Shown here in pieces: positions 16,986-25,120 of a DNA stretch of 50,717 bases. Every line of letters begins with the position of its first letter. Position 1 is the stretch's first letter. Made by a program: the position numbers and the translations under genes. The DNA lies in NCBI GenBank assembly GCA_026386955.1, contig JAPLMQ010000098.1, positions 1-50,717 on the forward strand, read 5' to 3'. The notes under the pieces were generated by a model. It did not search any database, was not told the origin of the DNA, and saw only the letters and a program-made list of their open reading frames with translations. The stretch is from Planctomycetota bacterium. GTDB lineage: Bacteria > Planctomycetota > Phycisphaerae > Phycisphaerales > Phycisphaeraceae.

Positions 16986-18839
16986 TCAGGGGCGCACTTT
17001 GGCATTTCGCCGCACCACCAGGATTCCGAACTTGTCGCGTTCGCGGAACGGCTCTTGGCCGCTGAGCGCCGCGAACTCGTAATTGGCTTGGATCCAGTCC
17101 ATCAGTGAGATCGCGTAGTCGCGACCGAAGAAGTTGTAGCCGTACTCGGCCGTGTACTTGTGGGCGAGGAGGATGTAGTCGGGCGGGTGGGAGGCCAGCC
17201 CGGAGATCACGTGGCCCTCGCCAAACATCAGCAGGTCCGAGGGCATGAAGATGATGTAGGGCGTAGGGTTCGGCCGGCGGAGGAGGAAGTTGACCATCGC
17301 CCCCTCCGGCAGGACGGCGAGGGTGTCTTGGGGTCGAAGCAGGGAGGGGAGGTTGCGCACGACGGTGTTGACGGTCTCGCCGCGAGCGTCGGCCCGGAAG
17401 GCGTCGGGCCCTTCGCCGACGCGGACGGTGAGCCGGGCGAAGTGGTAATTGACGAGCGAAAGGTGCCACGCGAGGGTGACGAGCAGCGCCGCCGCGACGC
17501 CGGCGCGGAAGACCAGCGGATTCACCGCGCGGCGCGCGAGGGCCGTGGGCAGCCGGCCGACAAGCGCGGCCAAGGCGATCGCGGCGGCGGGCATGGCGAG
17601 GAAGTAGCCGTAGTTGCTCACCCGCGCGAAGAGGATCATCTTCAGTAGCATCATGAACGCGAAGACCGTGGCGACGACCGCCGTCGTGGCCTTTGCGCGG
17701 GCGGCGGGGTCGTCGCGCACCGCCATGAGCCGGCGGACGCCCAGGGCGACCAACAGCAGCATCGCGAGCGGGAGGGGGCGGGCGAGGTCGAGCCAGGGAA
17801 TGACCTTCCAGGCCGCGAACAGGCCCGCGGCGACGAGCGCGAAGGCGGCGAGGGCGATTGAAGGAGTCGCCTCTGGGTGGCGGCGCGTCAGGTTGTGAGC
17901 CGCCCAGCCGAGGAGCCCCAACAGGGCGAGGATGCCCGCGGAGGCGATCGCGAGCCGGGCGAGGCTGTGGGCGGGGTCGAGCAGGCCCGTGCCGATCTTG
18001 AAGTAGAGCAGGGTCGAGAGGCGTGTGTTGAAGGAGTATCGCCACGAGCCGAGGGTGTTCAGCAAGGCGTCGTGCGCGGGCATGGCGAGGCTGAGGAGCC
18101 CGACCGCGGCGAGCAGCGGGAGGACGGCAGGCGCGAGCAGTGCCAAGGCATCGAGCGCGATGCGGCATGGTGACCGGCGGGTCGCCCAGGCGTGGAGCAC
18201 GACGGCGAAAAACGCGGCGGAGCCCGCGGCCACGCAGATCTCCACCTTGGTCAGGAAGAGCAGTCCGAGCGTCAAGCCGCCGGCCGCGAGCCACGCCCTC
18301 GCGCCGGCGCGGAGGAACCGGTCGAGCAGGAGCAGCAGGGCGAGGCAGAGGAGGATGCCGTGGGTCGTCTCGTGCGAGTAGGGGCAGATGTAGTTGGAGT
18401 TGCCGATCCACTCGTAGCGGCTGAAGGCGAAGAGCAGGAGGAACGACAGGGTGCCGACGGTCGCGGCCGCGCGGCCCTCGAAGCGGCGGAGCAGGCGCTG
18501 GAGCATGGCCGCGATGCCCGCGACGATGGCGAGGTTGAAGAGCACGAGGGTCAGCAGGCTCGGGCCGGCGAGGCGGAACCAGAGCGTGTTGAGATAGGGC
18601 GAGAGCGGGCCGTTGAAGTAGGCGATGTCGCGGTAGAGGACCTTGCCTTGGACAAGTTGCCAGGGGACGTAGAGCTCGCGCCCGAAGTCGACGATGACAT
18701 CGGGCCAGGTGCCCCAGGTCCACTTGGTCATGGCGCCGGCGGCGGCGAGGAGGAGCAGCGGGGGGGCGAGACGCGGGAACCAGCTCGCTTTGGCCGGCGC
18801 GGCGAGGGGCGTGGTCGTGTCCGGTGCGGGGTTCAGCAT
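16986..18839 (-). CDS. Multi-spanning membrane protein, GT39/ArnT-like
   Basis: The 617-residue protein has roughly ten to twelve hydrophobic helices. After the first helix, the periplasmic loop contains DFGRELYVPWQLVQGKVLYR and DIAYFNGPLSPYLNTLW. This pattern (acidic residue, then a YFNGP motif) is typical of GT-C glycosyltransferases and their GT39-like relatives that use lipid-linked sugars. The C-terminal soluble part includes HVISGLASHPPDYILLAHKY and GYNFFGRDYA. It probably transfers a sugar to lipid or protein at the outer face of the inner membrane. ATG 18839 was chosen because a TAGAAT box (18873-18868) overlaps the alternative ATG at 18869. Confidence 0.8.
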   Translation of the reverse strand: MLNPAPDTTTPLAAPAKASWFPRLAPPLLLLAAAGAMTKWTWGTWPDVIVDFGRELYVPWQLVQGKVLYRDIAYFNGPLSPYLNTLWFRLAGPSLLTLVLFNLAIVAGIAAMLQRLLRRFEGRAAATVGTLSFLLLFAFSRYEWIGNSNYICPYSHETTHGILLCLALLLLLDRFLRAGARAWLAAGGLTLGLLFLTKVEICVAAGSAAFFAVVLHAWATRRSPCRIALDALALLAPAVLPLLAAVGLLSLAMPAHDALLNTLGSWRYSFNTRLSTLLYFKIGTGLLDPAHSLARLAIASAGILALLGLLGWAAHNLTRRHPEATPSIALAAFALVAAGLFAAWKVIPWLDLARPLPLAMLLLVALGVRRLMAVRDDPAARAKATTAVVATVFAFMMLLKMILFARVSNYGYFLAMPAAAIALAALVGRLPTALARRAVNPLVFRAGVAAALLVTLAWHLSLVNYHFARLTVRVGEGPDAFRADARGETVNTVVRNLPSLLRPQDTLAVLPEGAMVNFLLRRPNPTPYIIFMPSDLLMFGEGHVISGLASHPPDYILLAHKYTAEYGYNFFGRDYAISLMDWIQANYEFAALSGQEPFRERDKFGILVVRRNAKVRP

Positions 18840-18867
18840 CGCGAAGAGAGGTCCGGGGAAGGGACGC

Positions 18868-18873
18868 ATTCTA
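18868..18873 (-). promoter_or_regulatory. Putative -10 box (TAGAAT) for the GT39-like gene
   Basis: TAGAAT on the minus strand would place the transcript start about 20 bases before ATG 18839. The same hexamer precedes several other genes in the window. Confidence 0.4.
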
Positions 18874-18886
18874 CTCGCGGAGGCCT

Positions 18887-19073
18887 CTTGTTAGCCGGAA
18901 GCGCAAGCGACGGGACGGGGGTCGATCACTGGTCGGCAGGGATGGAGATGGCGGATGGCCGATTTGTCGTGATGAATGCGAATCGATGTGTGATTGGTCA
19001 CCATTGTTGCAGTTCATCGTGGTCGTGAATTGAGCCACCCCTTTCCCGTCGCTTGCGCTTCCGGCTAACAAAA
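18887..19073. repeat. Inverted repeat doublet, family 1
   Basis: The left arm (18887-18922, beginning CTTGTTAGCCGGAAGCGCAA) and right arm (19037-19073, its reverse complement with few changes) flank 114 bp of unrelated, AT-richer DNA. A third copy of the arm is at 1714-1749. The right arm supplies the last codons and TAG stop of the DUF309 gene. The geometry matches REPIN/MITE doublets. No transposase is encoded in the window. Confidence 0.85.
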
Positions 19074-19517
19074 CGGGTCCGCGACCAACTCGATGCGCGG
19101 GCGGAGCGCCTCATCGAACGGCAGGTCTTGCCCGTGGGCGAGGCCGGGGGCGAAGGACGCGAGCGGCAGGCTCAGGATCGGCTGCAGGGCCTCGTCGGCC
19201 TCGCGGAGCAGGCGGGCGACGTCGACGCCGCGATAGACATCGGGCAGGCCGCGGAACTTTTCGCGGGCCGAGAGGTAGACGCTGCGCACGCCCCGGGCGT
19301 TGCCGCGGCGGACATGCTCGAGCGAGACAGCGACCTGGATGAGCCCTTGGTAAAACCGCTTGCGCTCGCCCGAGGCCTCGTGCCAGAGGTCTTCCCAGGC
19401 CTCGTGGGCCTCGAAGAATTGGCCGAGGTTGAAGAGGTCGAGCCCGTGGTGGAACCGCTGCGCCTCAAGCGAGGCGTGCGGCGAATCGGAGGGCGGCAAA
19501 GTCGGGCGAACGGGCAT
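19065..19517 (-). CDS. DUF309 family protein, 150 aa
   Basis: The protein contains the DUF309 hallmark: FHHGLDLFNLGQFFEAHE followed by AWEDLWHEA, then RFYQGLIQVAVSLEHVRRGN and a long helix VRSVYLSAREKFRGLP. The conserved EAHExWE motif and the GLIQ helix are intact. The biochemical function of the family is not established to my knowledge. The last few codons (PFC and TAG stop) are encoded by the right arm of the repeat doublet, so the original C-terminus has probably been altered by its insertion. The ATG lies exactly six bases after a TACAAT box, with no SD. Confidence 0.85.
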   Translation of the reverse strand: MPVRPTLPPSDSPHASLEAQRFHHGLDLFNLGQFFEAHEAWEDLWHEASGERKRFYQGLIQVAVSLEHVRRGNARGVRSVYLSAREKFRGLPDVYRGVDVARLLREADEALQPILSLPLASFAPGLAHGQDLPFDEALRPRIELVADPFC

Positions 19518-19523
19518 CGCGTG

Positions 19524-19529
19524 ATTGTA
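19524..19529 (-). promoter_or_regulatory. -10 box TACAAT, six bases before the DUF309 ATG
   Basis: The minus strand reads TACAAT-CACGCG-ATG. With initiation about seven bases after the box the transcript would begin at the start codon, meaning leaderless. Confidence 0.5.
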
Positions 19530-19568
19530 GGGGGCGGAATCCCATGGCGAGATTCGCCTCGTCGCGCC

Positions 19569-20318
19569 TCACGCCCCCGGAGTCGTCGGCGGCTTGGGCT
19601 TCTTCAGCCCGTCGAAGGTGAACTTCGGGCGCCACCCGAGCCGTTCGTGCGTCGCCTTCTGGTCGTACGTCGCGTCGTCCTGCGCGATCTGGAACGACTC
19701 CAGCCCCGGCGAGGGCAGGTCGAGGGCCTTGAGCACCGCGGCCCCGATGTCGCGCGGGTCGATCAGACTGGCGTAATACGTGTCGAGTTTCCACCCATAT
19801 TTGCTGGTGAAGTCGTTGTCGTAGACGATCCAAGCCGGACGGAGGGTTGTGGTGACGATGCCCTGCTTTTCGAAGTAGGTCCGGGCGACGAGCTCCTGCA
19901 TCATCTTGGTGAGGCCGTAGAGCTCGGTCTTGAAGTTGTAGGGCCCGTCGCCGGGGACGGCGTTGGCGTTGGGCTCGTCGCGCAGCACGCCGCAGGAGGA
20001 GATCAGCACGGCCCGCTTGACGTTGTGCTCGACGCAGGCGTGGTAGAGGTTGGCCGTGCCCTTGACGTTCACGTCGACGGCGACGACCGGCGTCTTGTAC
20101 CCGTCGGGGTTCGGGGCCATGTGGCAATGGACCACCGCGTCGACGCCCTGGACGGCCTTGCGGCAGACGTCGAGGTCGCCGATGTCGCCCGTGTGCGACT
20201 CGTTCACGTTCTCGCCCGCGTCTCGCAGGTCGAGCCCGCGGACGAAGTGGCGTTCCTTGAGCGTGGCGGCGACGCCGCGGCCGGTGTAGCCGGCGGCTCC
20301 GGTGAGCAGCAATCGCAT
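19569..20318 (-). CDS. NAD(P)-dependent epimerase/dehydratase (extended SDR)
   Basis: The Rossmann glycine motif is LLLTGAAGYTGRGVA. It is followed by GDIGDLD (adenine-ring contact), VVHCHMAPN, VNVKGTANLYHAC, LISSCGVL (active-site Ser region) and the catalytic Tyr-x3-Lys in ELYGLTKMMQE. The protein has 249 residues and a short C-terminal substrate region ending GWRPKFTFDGL. The substrate is probably a sugar nucleotide or similar polyol, but this is not determinable. ATG 20318 starts directly at the Rossmann strand. Upstream it follows a GNAT gene on the same strand. Confidence 0.85.
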   Translation of the reverse strand: MRLLLTGAAGYTGRGVAATLKERHFVRGLDLRDAGENVNESHTGDIGDLDVCRKAVQGVDAVVHCHMAPNPDGYKTPVVAVDVNVKGTANLYHACVEHNVKRAVLISSCGVLRDEPNANAVPGDGPYNFKTELYGLTKMMQELVARTYFEKQGIVTTTLRPAWIVYDNDFTSKYGWKLDTYYASLIDPRDIGAAVLKALDLPSPGLESFQIAQDDATYDQKATHERLGWRPKFTFDGLKKPKPPTTPGA

Positions 20319-20381
20319 GGCGGGGGTTCCTGGGCGCGGCCGGGGTTTGCGGCGCAATTCCTGAAGCAGTCCGGGGCGGAC

Positions 20382-20942
20382 TCACTCGCCGGCCGGGCGT
20401 TCCTTGTGAGGCTCTTTGTGCGCCTCTTTCGCGGGGTCCTTCCGCGGGGGGCGGTAGAGGTCGAGGTAGAACTCGAGCAGGTCCTTGCCCTGCACGCTCT
20501 TGGTCCGCGTGTGGTGGAAGGCGAAGCGCTCGAAGAGATCCTGGGCGGCCCCAAGCTCGAAGCGCGTGTCGAGGACGACCTTGAGGTAGCCGTGGCGCTT
20601 GCAGTGGGCGACGGCCGTCTCGACGAGCAGCCCGCCGATGGGCGACTGTTGCCATTGCCTCTCGACGCGGAGGCGGCGGATCTCGGCCGTGTGCCCCTCG
20701 TCGCGCGCGACGCCGATCATCCCCAGGATCGCCCCTTCGGATTGGGCGACCCAGAAGTGGTTCGCGGGGTCGGTGAGGTAGGCCTCGTCGATGTTCTCGA
20801 TGTCGACGCCGGTGTCGTTCGGGGCGAGCTGCCCGCTGAGGAGCCCCTCGACGTAGAGGCGCGAGACGGCCTGCTGGTCGGCGGGCTTGTAGGTCCGGAC
20901 GACAAGTCCCGCGGGGAGTTCATGGTGGGCGGCTTGGGTCAT
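20382..20942 (-). CDS. GNAT-family N-acetyltransferase
   Basis: The GNAT fold is recognisable: VRTYKPADQQAVSRLYVEG opens with the usual strand and helix, HFWVAQSEGAILGMIGVAR forms the central strands, and IRRLRVERQWQQSPIGGLLV is the acetyl-CoA pyrophosphate-binding loop (Q/RxxGxG/A variant QSPIGG). YLKVVLDTR and RFAFHHTRTK follow. The tail after FYLDLYRPP is Lys/His-rich and looks disordered. The acceptor substrate is unknown. ATG 20942 was chosen because the preceding in-frame extension is low-complexity. Confidence 0.8.
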   Translation of the reverse strand: MTQAAHHELPAGLVVRTYKPADQQAVSRLYVEGLLSGQLAPNDTGVDIENIDEAYLTDPANHFWVAQSEGAILGMIGVARDEGHTAEIRRLRVERQWQQSPIGGLLVETAVAHCKRHGYLKVVLDTRFELGAAQDLFERFAFHHTRTKSVQGKDLLEFYLDLYRPPRKDPAKEAHKEPHKERPAGE

Positions 20943-20992
20943 GGCGCGTCGTTCGGCCCCTGGGGGCCGCCTCTCTTCTTGCCCACAGCTTA

Positions 20993-21523
20993 TCACCACG
21001 CGTCGACGCGATAAAACGTGAGGGCGTCGGCGGCGGTGTCGAGCACGGCCACGCTGTATTCGGTGGCGCGGTAAAGCGCGCCCGGATTGATGATCCGCGT
21101 CGGGCCGGAGCGCTCGTCGCGGCGGAGGTGCGAGTGGCCGTGGCAGAGATACGCGGGCTTGGCGCGCAGGGCGCGGGCCATGGCCGACTCGTCGTCGCCA
21201 TGCAGGTAGACCAGCTCGCCCGCCTCGACCTGCATCCGCCCAACGGGGTCAGCCACGTCGAGCCCCATCGTCTGGGCGTAGAGGATCATCTTGTCGCGGT
21301 CGAAGTCGTTGTTGCCCAGGACGAGGCTCGCGGGCACGCGCGTCGCGGTGTCGCCCGACTTGGTCTCCGGGGCGACGACGATCATCGCGTCGAGCACGCT
21401 TTCGCAGCAGATGTCGCCCAGGTGGATGAGCCGGTCGATGCGGTGCTGCAGGAGAAGCTCGACCGCGCGGCGGGTGATCTCGCCCCGGCCGTGGGAGTCC
21501 GACAGCAGGCCCAGACGTGGCAT
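20993..21523 (-). CDS. YfcE/MJ0936-type metallophosphoesterase, 176 aa
   Basis: Compact phosphodiesterase with all metal motifs: GLLSDSHGR, RLIHLGDICCE, LVLGNNDFD, LVYLHGDDES and LCHGHSHLRRDE. The GNND form of the third block is normal for this subfamily. Members hydrolyse small phosphodiesters and the family is often encoded near RdgB, but here it sits between a GNAT gene and trpC. It is cytoplasmic, with no signal peptide. AGGGAA shortly before the ATG may serve as a ribosome-binding site. Confidence 0.85.
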   Translation of the reverse strand: MPRLGLLSDSHGRGEITRRAVELLLQHRIDRLIHLGDICCESVLDAMIVVAPETKSGDTATRVPASLVLGNNDFDRDKMILYAQTMGLDVADPVGRMQVEAGELVYLHGDDESAMARALRAKPAYLCHGHSHLRRDERSGPTRIINPGALYRATEYSVAVLDTAADALTFYRVDAW

Positions 21524-21730
21524 GAGGTTCCCTCAGGGGCGGGCGGTTCCGGAGGCGGCGACGGCGGGGGCCGGGGAAGGCTCCCGGGAAGTCTACGGGG
21601 GCAAGAACCAAGTTTGAAGCCGGGGGCGGGCGATGTCAACCGGAAGCGCGGGCCTGTTTTTCTCGCTGCCGCGGGGGAGCTATGCTTGGGGCGTCGTCCG
21701 CCCGTGCAGCGGCCGGCACCTGAGAGCAAC

Positions 21731-22537
21731 ATGGCAGACATTCTCGCCAGGATCATCGCGGACAAGCGGGTGGAGGTGGAGCGGGCGAAAGTCGCCGAGC
21801 CGCTTGAGGCGATCCGTCGCCGCGCCGCCGACAGCGAGCCCCCGCGGAACTTCTTCGCAGCCGTCACCCGCCCCAAGGGCGAGCTGCGCGTGATCGCCGA
21901 GGTGAAGAAGGCCAGCCCCTCCGCGGGGGTGATCCGCCCGGACTTCAACCCCGTCGCGATCGCCGAGGCGTATGCCGCCAACGGGGCCGCGGCCATCAGT
22001 TGCCTGACCGACCAGAAATATTTTCAGGGCTCGCTGGAGTACGTCGCCCAGATCAAGAAGGCGGTGCCGATTCCGGTGCTGCGCAAGGACTTCATCGTCG
22101 ACCCGTACCAGATCTACGAGGCGCGGGCCGCCGGCGCCGATGCGGTGCTGCTCATCGCCGAGTGCCTGGGCGAGGCCGAACTGCTCGACCTGCTGATCCT
22201 CGCGACGGAGCTGCGGCTGACCACGCTCGTCGAGGTGCACGACATCGAGAGCCTGCTCAAGGTGCGCCCGCACATCGGCTTCCCTCACCCGACCTACACG
22301 CTCTTGGGCATCAACAACCGCGACCTGCGGACGATGACAACCGACCTGAGCCACACGCTCCGGCTGCTGAGCCTGGTCGACGACCCGTCGATCCTCGTGA
22401 GCGAGTCGGGCATCCGCACGCCGCAGGACGTGCAGCGGCTGCGCGAGGCGGGGGTGCACCGCGTCCTGGTGGGCGAGCACCTGATGCGCCAGCCGGACGT
22501 GGGCGTGGCCCTGCGCGAGCTGATGGCGAAGCCGTGA
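21731..22537 (+). CDS. trpC: Indole-3-glycerol-phosphate synthase
   Basis: Tryptophan-pathway enzyme converting CdRP to indole-3-glycerol phosphate. Motifs: VIAEVKKASPSAGVIR (catalytic Lys and phosphate loop), AISCLTDQKYFQGS, VLRKDFIVDPYQIYEAR (second catalytic Lys), GADAVLLIAECL, LVEVHD, LGINNRDL and SESGIRTPQDV with VGEHLMR. At 268 residues it is full length. No other trp genes are visible nearby, so the pathway appears dispersed. TATGCT at 21681-21686 may be a -10 box, giving a leader of about 45 bases. No convincing attenuator was seen. Confidence 0.95.
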   Translation: MADILARIIADKRVEVERAKVAEPLEAIRRRAADSEPPRNFFAAVTRPKGELRVIAEVKKASPSAGVIRPDFNPVAIAEAYAANGAAAISCLTDQKYFQGSLEYVAQIKKAVPIPVLRKDFIVDPYQIYEARAAGADAVLLIAECLGEAELLDLLILATELRLTTLVEVHDIESLLKVRPHIGFPHPTYTLLGINNRDLRTMTTDLSHTLRLLSLVDDPSILVSESGIRTPQDVQRLREAGVHRVLVGEHLMRQPDVGVALRELMAKP

Positions 22538-22574
22538 AGCGGCCGCGGCATGTTCCCGCAATATGCCGAGAACC

Positions 22575-22739
22575 GTGCCACATCGCAGCCGAAGGCTGCT
22601 ATGTGCGGATGACCGGTGAGCCCTGGTTCGACGAGGGCTCTTTCGCACGTCTGTATGCGAAAGGAAGAGGACGGTCGCCTGTGGGTGCCGACGTCTCCGG
22701 TTGACCGGCACACAGCAGCCTCCGGCTGCGGTGTGGCAC
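22575..22739. repeat. Inverted repeat doublet, family 4, with internal hairpins
   Basis: The left arm GTGCCACATCGCAGCCGAAG (22575-22616 in full) matches the reverse complement of 22697-22739 with a few mismatches. Each arm is itself a hairpin (GCAGCCgaaGGCTGC). Between them lie two more hairpins, GAGCCCT with AGGGCTC and TTTCGCA with TGCGAAA. The element fills the gap between convergent trpC and the MBL gene. Confidence 0.8.
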
Positions 22740-22773
22740 GTCCAAGTTCATTTGAGCATCGCAGCAGTCGTGC

Positions 22774-23661
22774 CTACTTCAGACCCATCGTCGCCCGGCG
22801 GACGGCGAGGCAGTTCACCGTCAGCCCGTCGTACGAGAGATGCACGCCCTTGGGCAGCTTGGGCTCGAGGTCGGTGTAGCGGATGTCGTGGGCCATGTGG
22901 GTGAGGTAGGCCTCGCGCGGGGCGATGCGCTCGATCAGCGCCAGCGCCTGCTCGACGGTCATGTGCGTGGGGTGGGGCGTGTAGCGCAGCCCGTCGATGA
23001 CCAGCACGTCGAGCCCAGCCAGCAGGGGGAACGTCTCGGGCGGGATCAGCGAGACGTCGGTGCAGTAGGCGAGCGAGCCGCCGCCCAGCGGGTTGCCCGC
23101 GGCGTCGGGCAGGTCGACGCGGAAGCCCAGCACGGGCTCCTTCCCGTGCATCAGCCGCACGGGCGTCCAGCGGCCCCCATGCAGGTCGAACGCCCCGCCC
23201 GGCTCGACCCGGCGGAGGTTGAGCTTGGGCACCCAGGACTGGTTGAGGTTCTTGTGGGCCTCGAAGACGTACTTGAACATCGACTCGAGCGTCTCCTGGG
23301 CCGAGCGCTCGACGTAGAGATCGATCGGGCCGTTCATCACCGAGTTGAACCGGCGGAGGTCGTCGAGGCCAAAGATGTGGTCGGCGTGGGTGTGGGTGTA
23401 GAAGACGCCGTCGACGCGGTTGACTCGGTTGCGGATCATCTGCATCCGCATGTCGGGGCCGGTGTCGATGACGAACTGCCGTGGCGGGGCGGCGGGGGCG
23501 GAGCCGCTGCCGTCGGTGTCTCCCGCGGGATAGCGGACCAGCACGCTGGGGCGGGTGCGATGGTCGCGCGGGTCGTCGGAGTGGCAGACGTCGCAGTCGC
23601 ACCCGATCATCGGCACGCCGGCGCTGGTCCCCGTGCCCAGAAAAAGAAGTTCAAGCGACAT
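22774..23661 (-). CDS. PhnP-like metallo-beta-lactamase-fold hydrolase
   Basis: The start LLFLGTGTSAGVPMIGCDCD followed by VCHSDDPRDHRTRPS matches PhnP-type MBL hydrolases, whose N-terminal Cys cluster binds a structural zinc. The catalytic motif YTHTHADHIFGLDDLR, FVIDTGPDMR, CTDVS and YLTHMAHD complete the dinuclear site. PhnP cleaves phosphoribosyl 1,2-cyclic phosphate in phosphonate breakdown, but no phn genes are present, so a broader cyclic-phosphate or nuclease-like role is possible. The ATG is six bases after a TAGAAT box, with no SD. Confidence 0.85.
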   Translation of the reverse strand: MSLELLFLGTGTSAGVPMIGCDCDVCHSDDPRDHRTRPSVLVRYPAGDTDGSGSAPAAPPRQFVIDTGPDMRMQMIRNRVNRVDGVFYTHTHADHIFGLDDLRRFNSVMNGPIDLYVERSAQETLESMFKYVFEAHKNLNQSWVPKLNLRRVEPGGAFDLHGGRWTPVRLMHGKEPVLGFRVDLPDAAGNPLGGGSLAYCTDVSLIPPETFPLLAGLDVLVIDGLRYTPHPTHMTVEQALALIERIAPREAYLTHMAHDIRYTDLEPKLPKGVHLSYDGLTVNCLAVRRATMGLK

Positions 23662-23667
23662 GCAGGG

Positions 23668-23673
23668 ATTCTA
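23668..23673 (-). promoter_or_regulatory. -10 box TAGAAT, six bases before the PhnP-like ATG
   Basis: The minus strand reads TAGAAT-CCCTGC-ATG, the same geometry as at 19524, 36560, 38631, 48225 and 49629. Confidence 0.5.
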
Positions 23674-23776
23674 GCGTGTGGCCACCCATCCTTCGCCGCA
23701 CTACCATGTTTTCCGCGAGCCCCCGGTTCCCCCGGTCCCCCGGGCTCCCCGCCCGCCTCGGCCCCAAGGAGTTTCG

Positions 23777-24361
23777 ATGTCCGGCACGAACGACAGCCCG
23801 GCCAGGGAATACTTCAAGAACATCGTCGACTCCATCGTGAGCATCGTCGCCGGCATGCGCATCACGCTGCGGTACTGCTTCTCGAAATCCGTCACGATCC
23901 AGTACCCCTACGAGAAGCTCGCCTTCGCCCCGCGGTTCCGCGGCATCCACGAGTTCGAGGCCGACAAGTGCATCGCCTGCGACCAGTGTGCCAAGGCCTG
24001 TCCGGTCGACTGCATCTATATCGACAAGTCGGCCCCGCGCAAGATCGACAAGGCCACGGGCAAGGCCGCGGGCGGCGAGCTGCTGCGCTTCGCGATCGAC
24101 TACCAGAAGTGCATGTTCTGCGCCCTGTGCACCGAACCCTGCCCCACGTCGTGCATCCACATGGGCAAAAACCACGACCTCTCGAGCTACAGCCGGGCCG
24201 ACATGGTGGTGGAGTTCCGCGAGCTAGACCGCAAGGGCCTGCGCACGCCGCTGCCGATCTGGGCGGAGCGCAACGCCGACATCCCGTGGGTCAAGTCGGA
24301 GAAGGACCGCATCCTCGCGGGCCGTCTCGCGACGAATGAGGCCGATATTCCGGCGGTGTGA
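23777..24361 (+). CDS. nuoI: NADH-quinone oxidoreductase subunit I (NuoI-like)
   Basis: The N-terminal amphipathic region GMRITLRYCFSKSVTIQYPY is the usual membrane-facing start of NuoI. Two 4Fe-4S motifs follow: Cys65, 68, 71 and 75 (CIACDQCAKACP) and Cys112, 115, 118 and 122 (CMFCALCTEPCP). These carry clusters N6a and N6b in complex I, relaying electrons toward quinone. ATG 23777 has SD AAGGAG just upstream. It stands alone here. Other nuo genes would normally flank it, so either the complex I genes are scattered or this is a free-standing paralogue. Confidence 0.9.
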   Translation: MSGTNDSPAREYFKNIVDSIVSIVAGMRITLRYCFSKSVTIQYPYEKLAFAPRFRGIHEFEADKCIACDQCAKACPVDCIYIDKSAPRKIDKATGKAAGGELLRFAIDYQKCMFCALCTEPCPTSCIHMGKNHDLSSYSRADMVVEFRELDRKGLRTPLPIWAERNADIPWVKSEKDRILAGRLATNEADIPAV

Positions 24362-24384
24362 GTGCGCTGACGAGGTCGAAGTCC

Positions 24385-25017
24385 ATGTCGACTCAAGATC
24401 CCAATGCCGGCCAAAACTGGAAGCGCGTTTGGGATGCCCGCCTTGCTGCATTGAAGCCGATCCTCGGCGCAGCAGGCGATGGCGTCTTTCATGCGTTGGC
24501 GCCCACCAACGCCGATGTCGTTCCGTTTCCGAATCACCTTTCCGGCGCGACGTATGTGACCGCCGCCTTGACCGGAGAGGACGTCGGTCAGAAGCCGAAC
24601 AGCCTCGGCAATTATGAGTTGATGATCTGCGTGCGTTCGGATAATCAGGCCGCGATCAACCTGATCTCACGACTCGCCCAATACACGTTCGACGCTGTTT
24701 TGGAGCCTGGCGACACGATCGACATCCGGACGGCGATGGGCGATTCCACGCTGCGGGCGTTGCTGTTCACCCATCCAAGCGATGCCCCCGCGACCTTCAC
24801 TATGGAAGGGCGAAAGTGCGGCCTGCTCTTGTGCGTCGGCATCACCGAAGCCGAGGTTGCATTTCGGCACGCCAACGGGGCCGATGCGCTCATTGAGCGA
24901 TTGCGAACCGCGCATGTCTTTCCATACACGGTGCCGAACCGGAAATCAGTCGTTCCTGAATTGAGGGGATTTTGGGGGCAACTATGGGATTGGGCGAAGA
25001 ATCGAGATCGTGCCTGA
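24385..25017 (+). CDS. Suppressor-of-fused (SUFU) domain protein
   Basis: The 210-residue protein contains VFHALAPTNADVVPFPNH, SLGNYELMICVRSD, DTIDIRTAMGDSTLRALLFT and KCGLLLCVGITEAEVAF, which follow the strand order of bacterial SUFU-domain proteins. In bacteria these are often immunity proteins encoded beside polymorphic toxins. No toxin gene is adjacent. Base composition is lower in GC than in the neighbours, which suggests transfer. ATG 24385 or GTG 24358 could be the start. The gene follows nuoI closely but is unlikely to be functionally linked to it. Confidence 0.7.
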   Translation: MSTQDPNAGQNWKRVWDARLAALKPILGAAGDGVFHALAPTNADVVPFPNHLSGATYVTAALTGEDVGQKPNSLGNYELMICVRSDNQAAINLISRLAQYTFDAVLEPGDTIDIRTAMGDSTLRALLFTHPSDAPATFTMEGRKCGLLLCVGITEAEVAFRHANGADALIERLRTAHVFPYTVPNRKSVVPELRGFWGQLWDWAKNRDRA

Positions 25018-25120
25018 TGGCTTTTGCGATGATTCGATGCGCCTTTGCGTGGCCAACTTGCCTTGAGGCTGAATCCCGTCGCCTGCGTTTCCATTGAACA
25101 AGACGGCCTCATCAGACCCC

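Noticed and set aside
18887-19073. CRISPR-like pair of repeats
   Set aside because: Only two arms, inverted and not direct, with no further units and no cas genes in the window.
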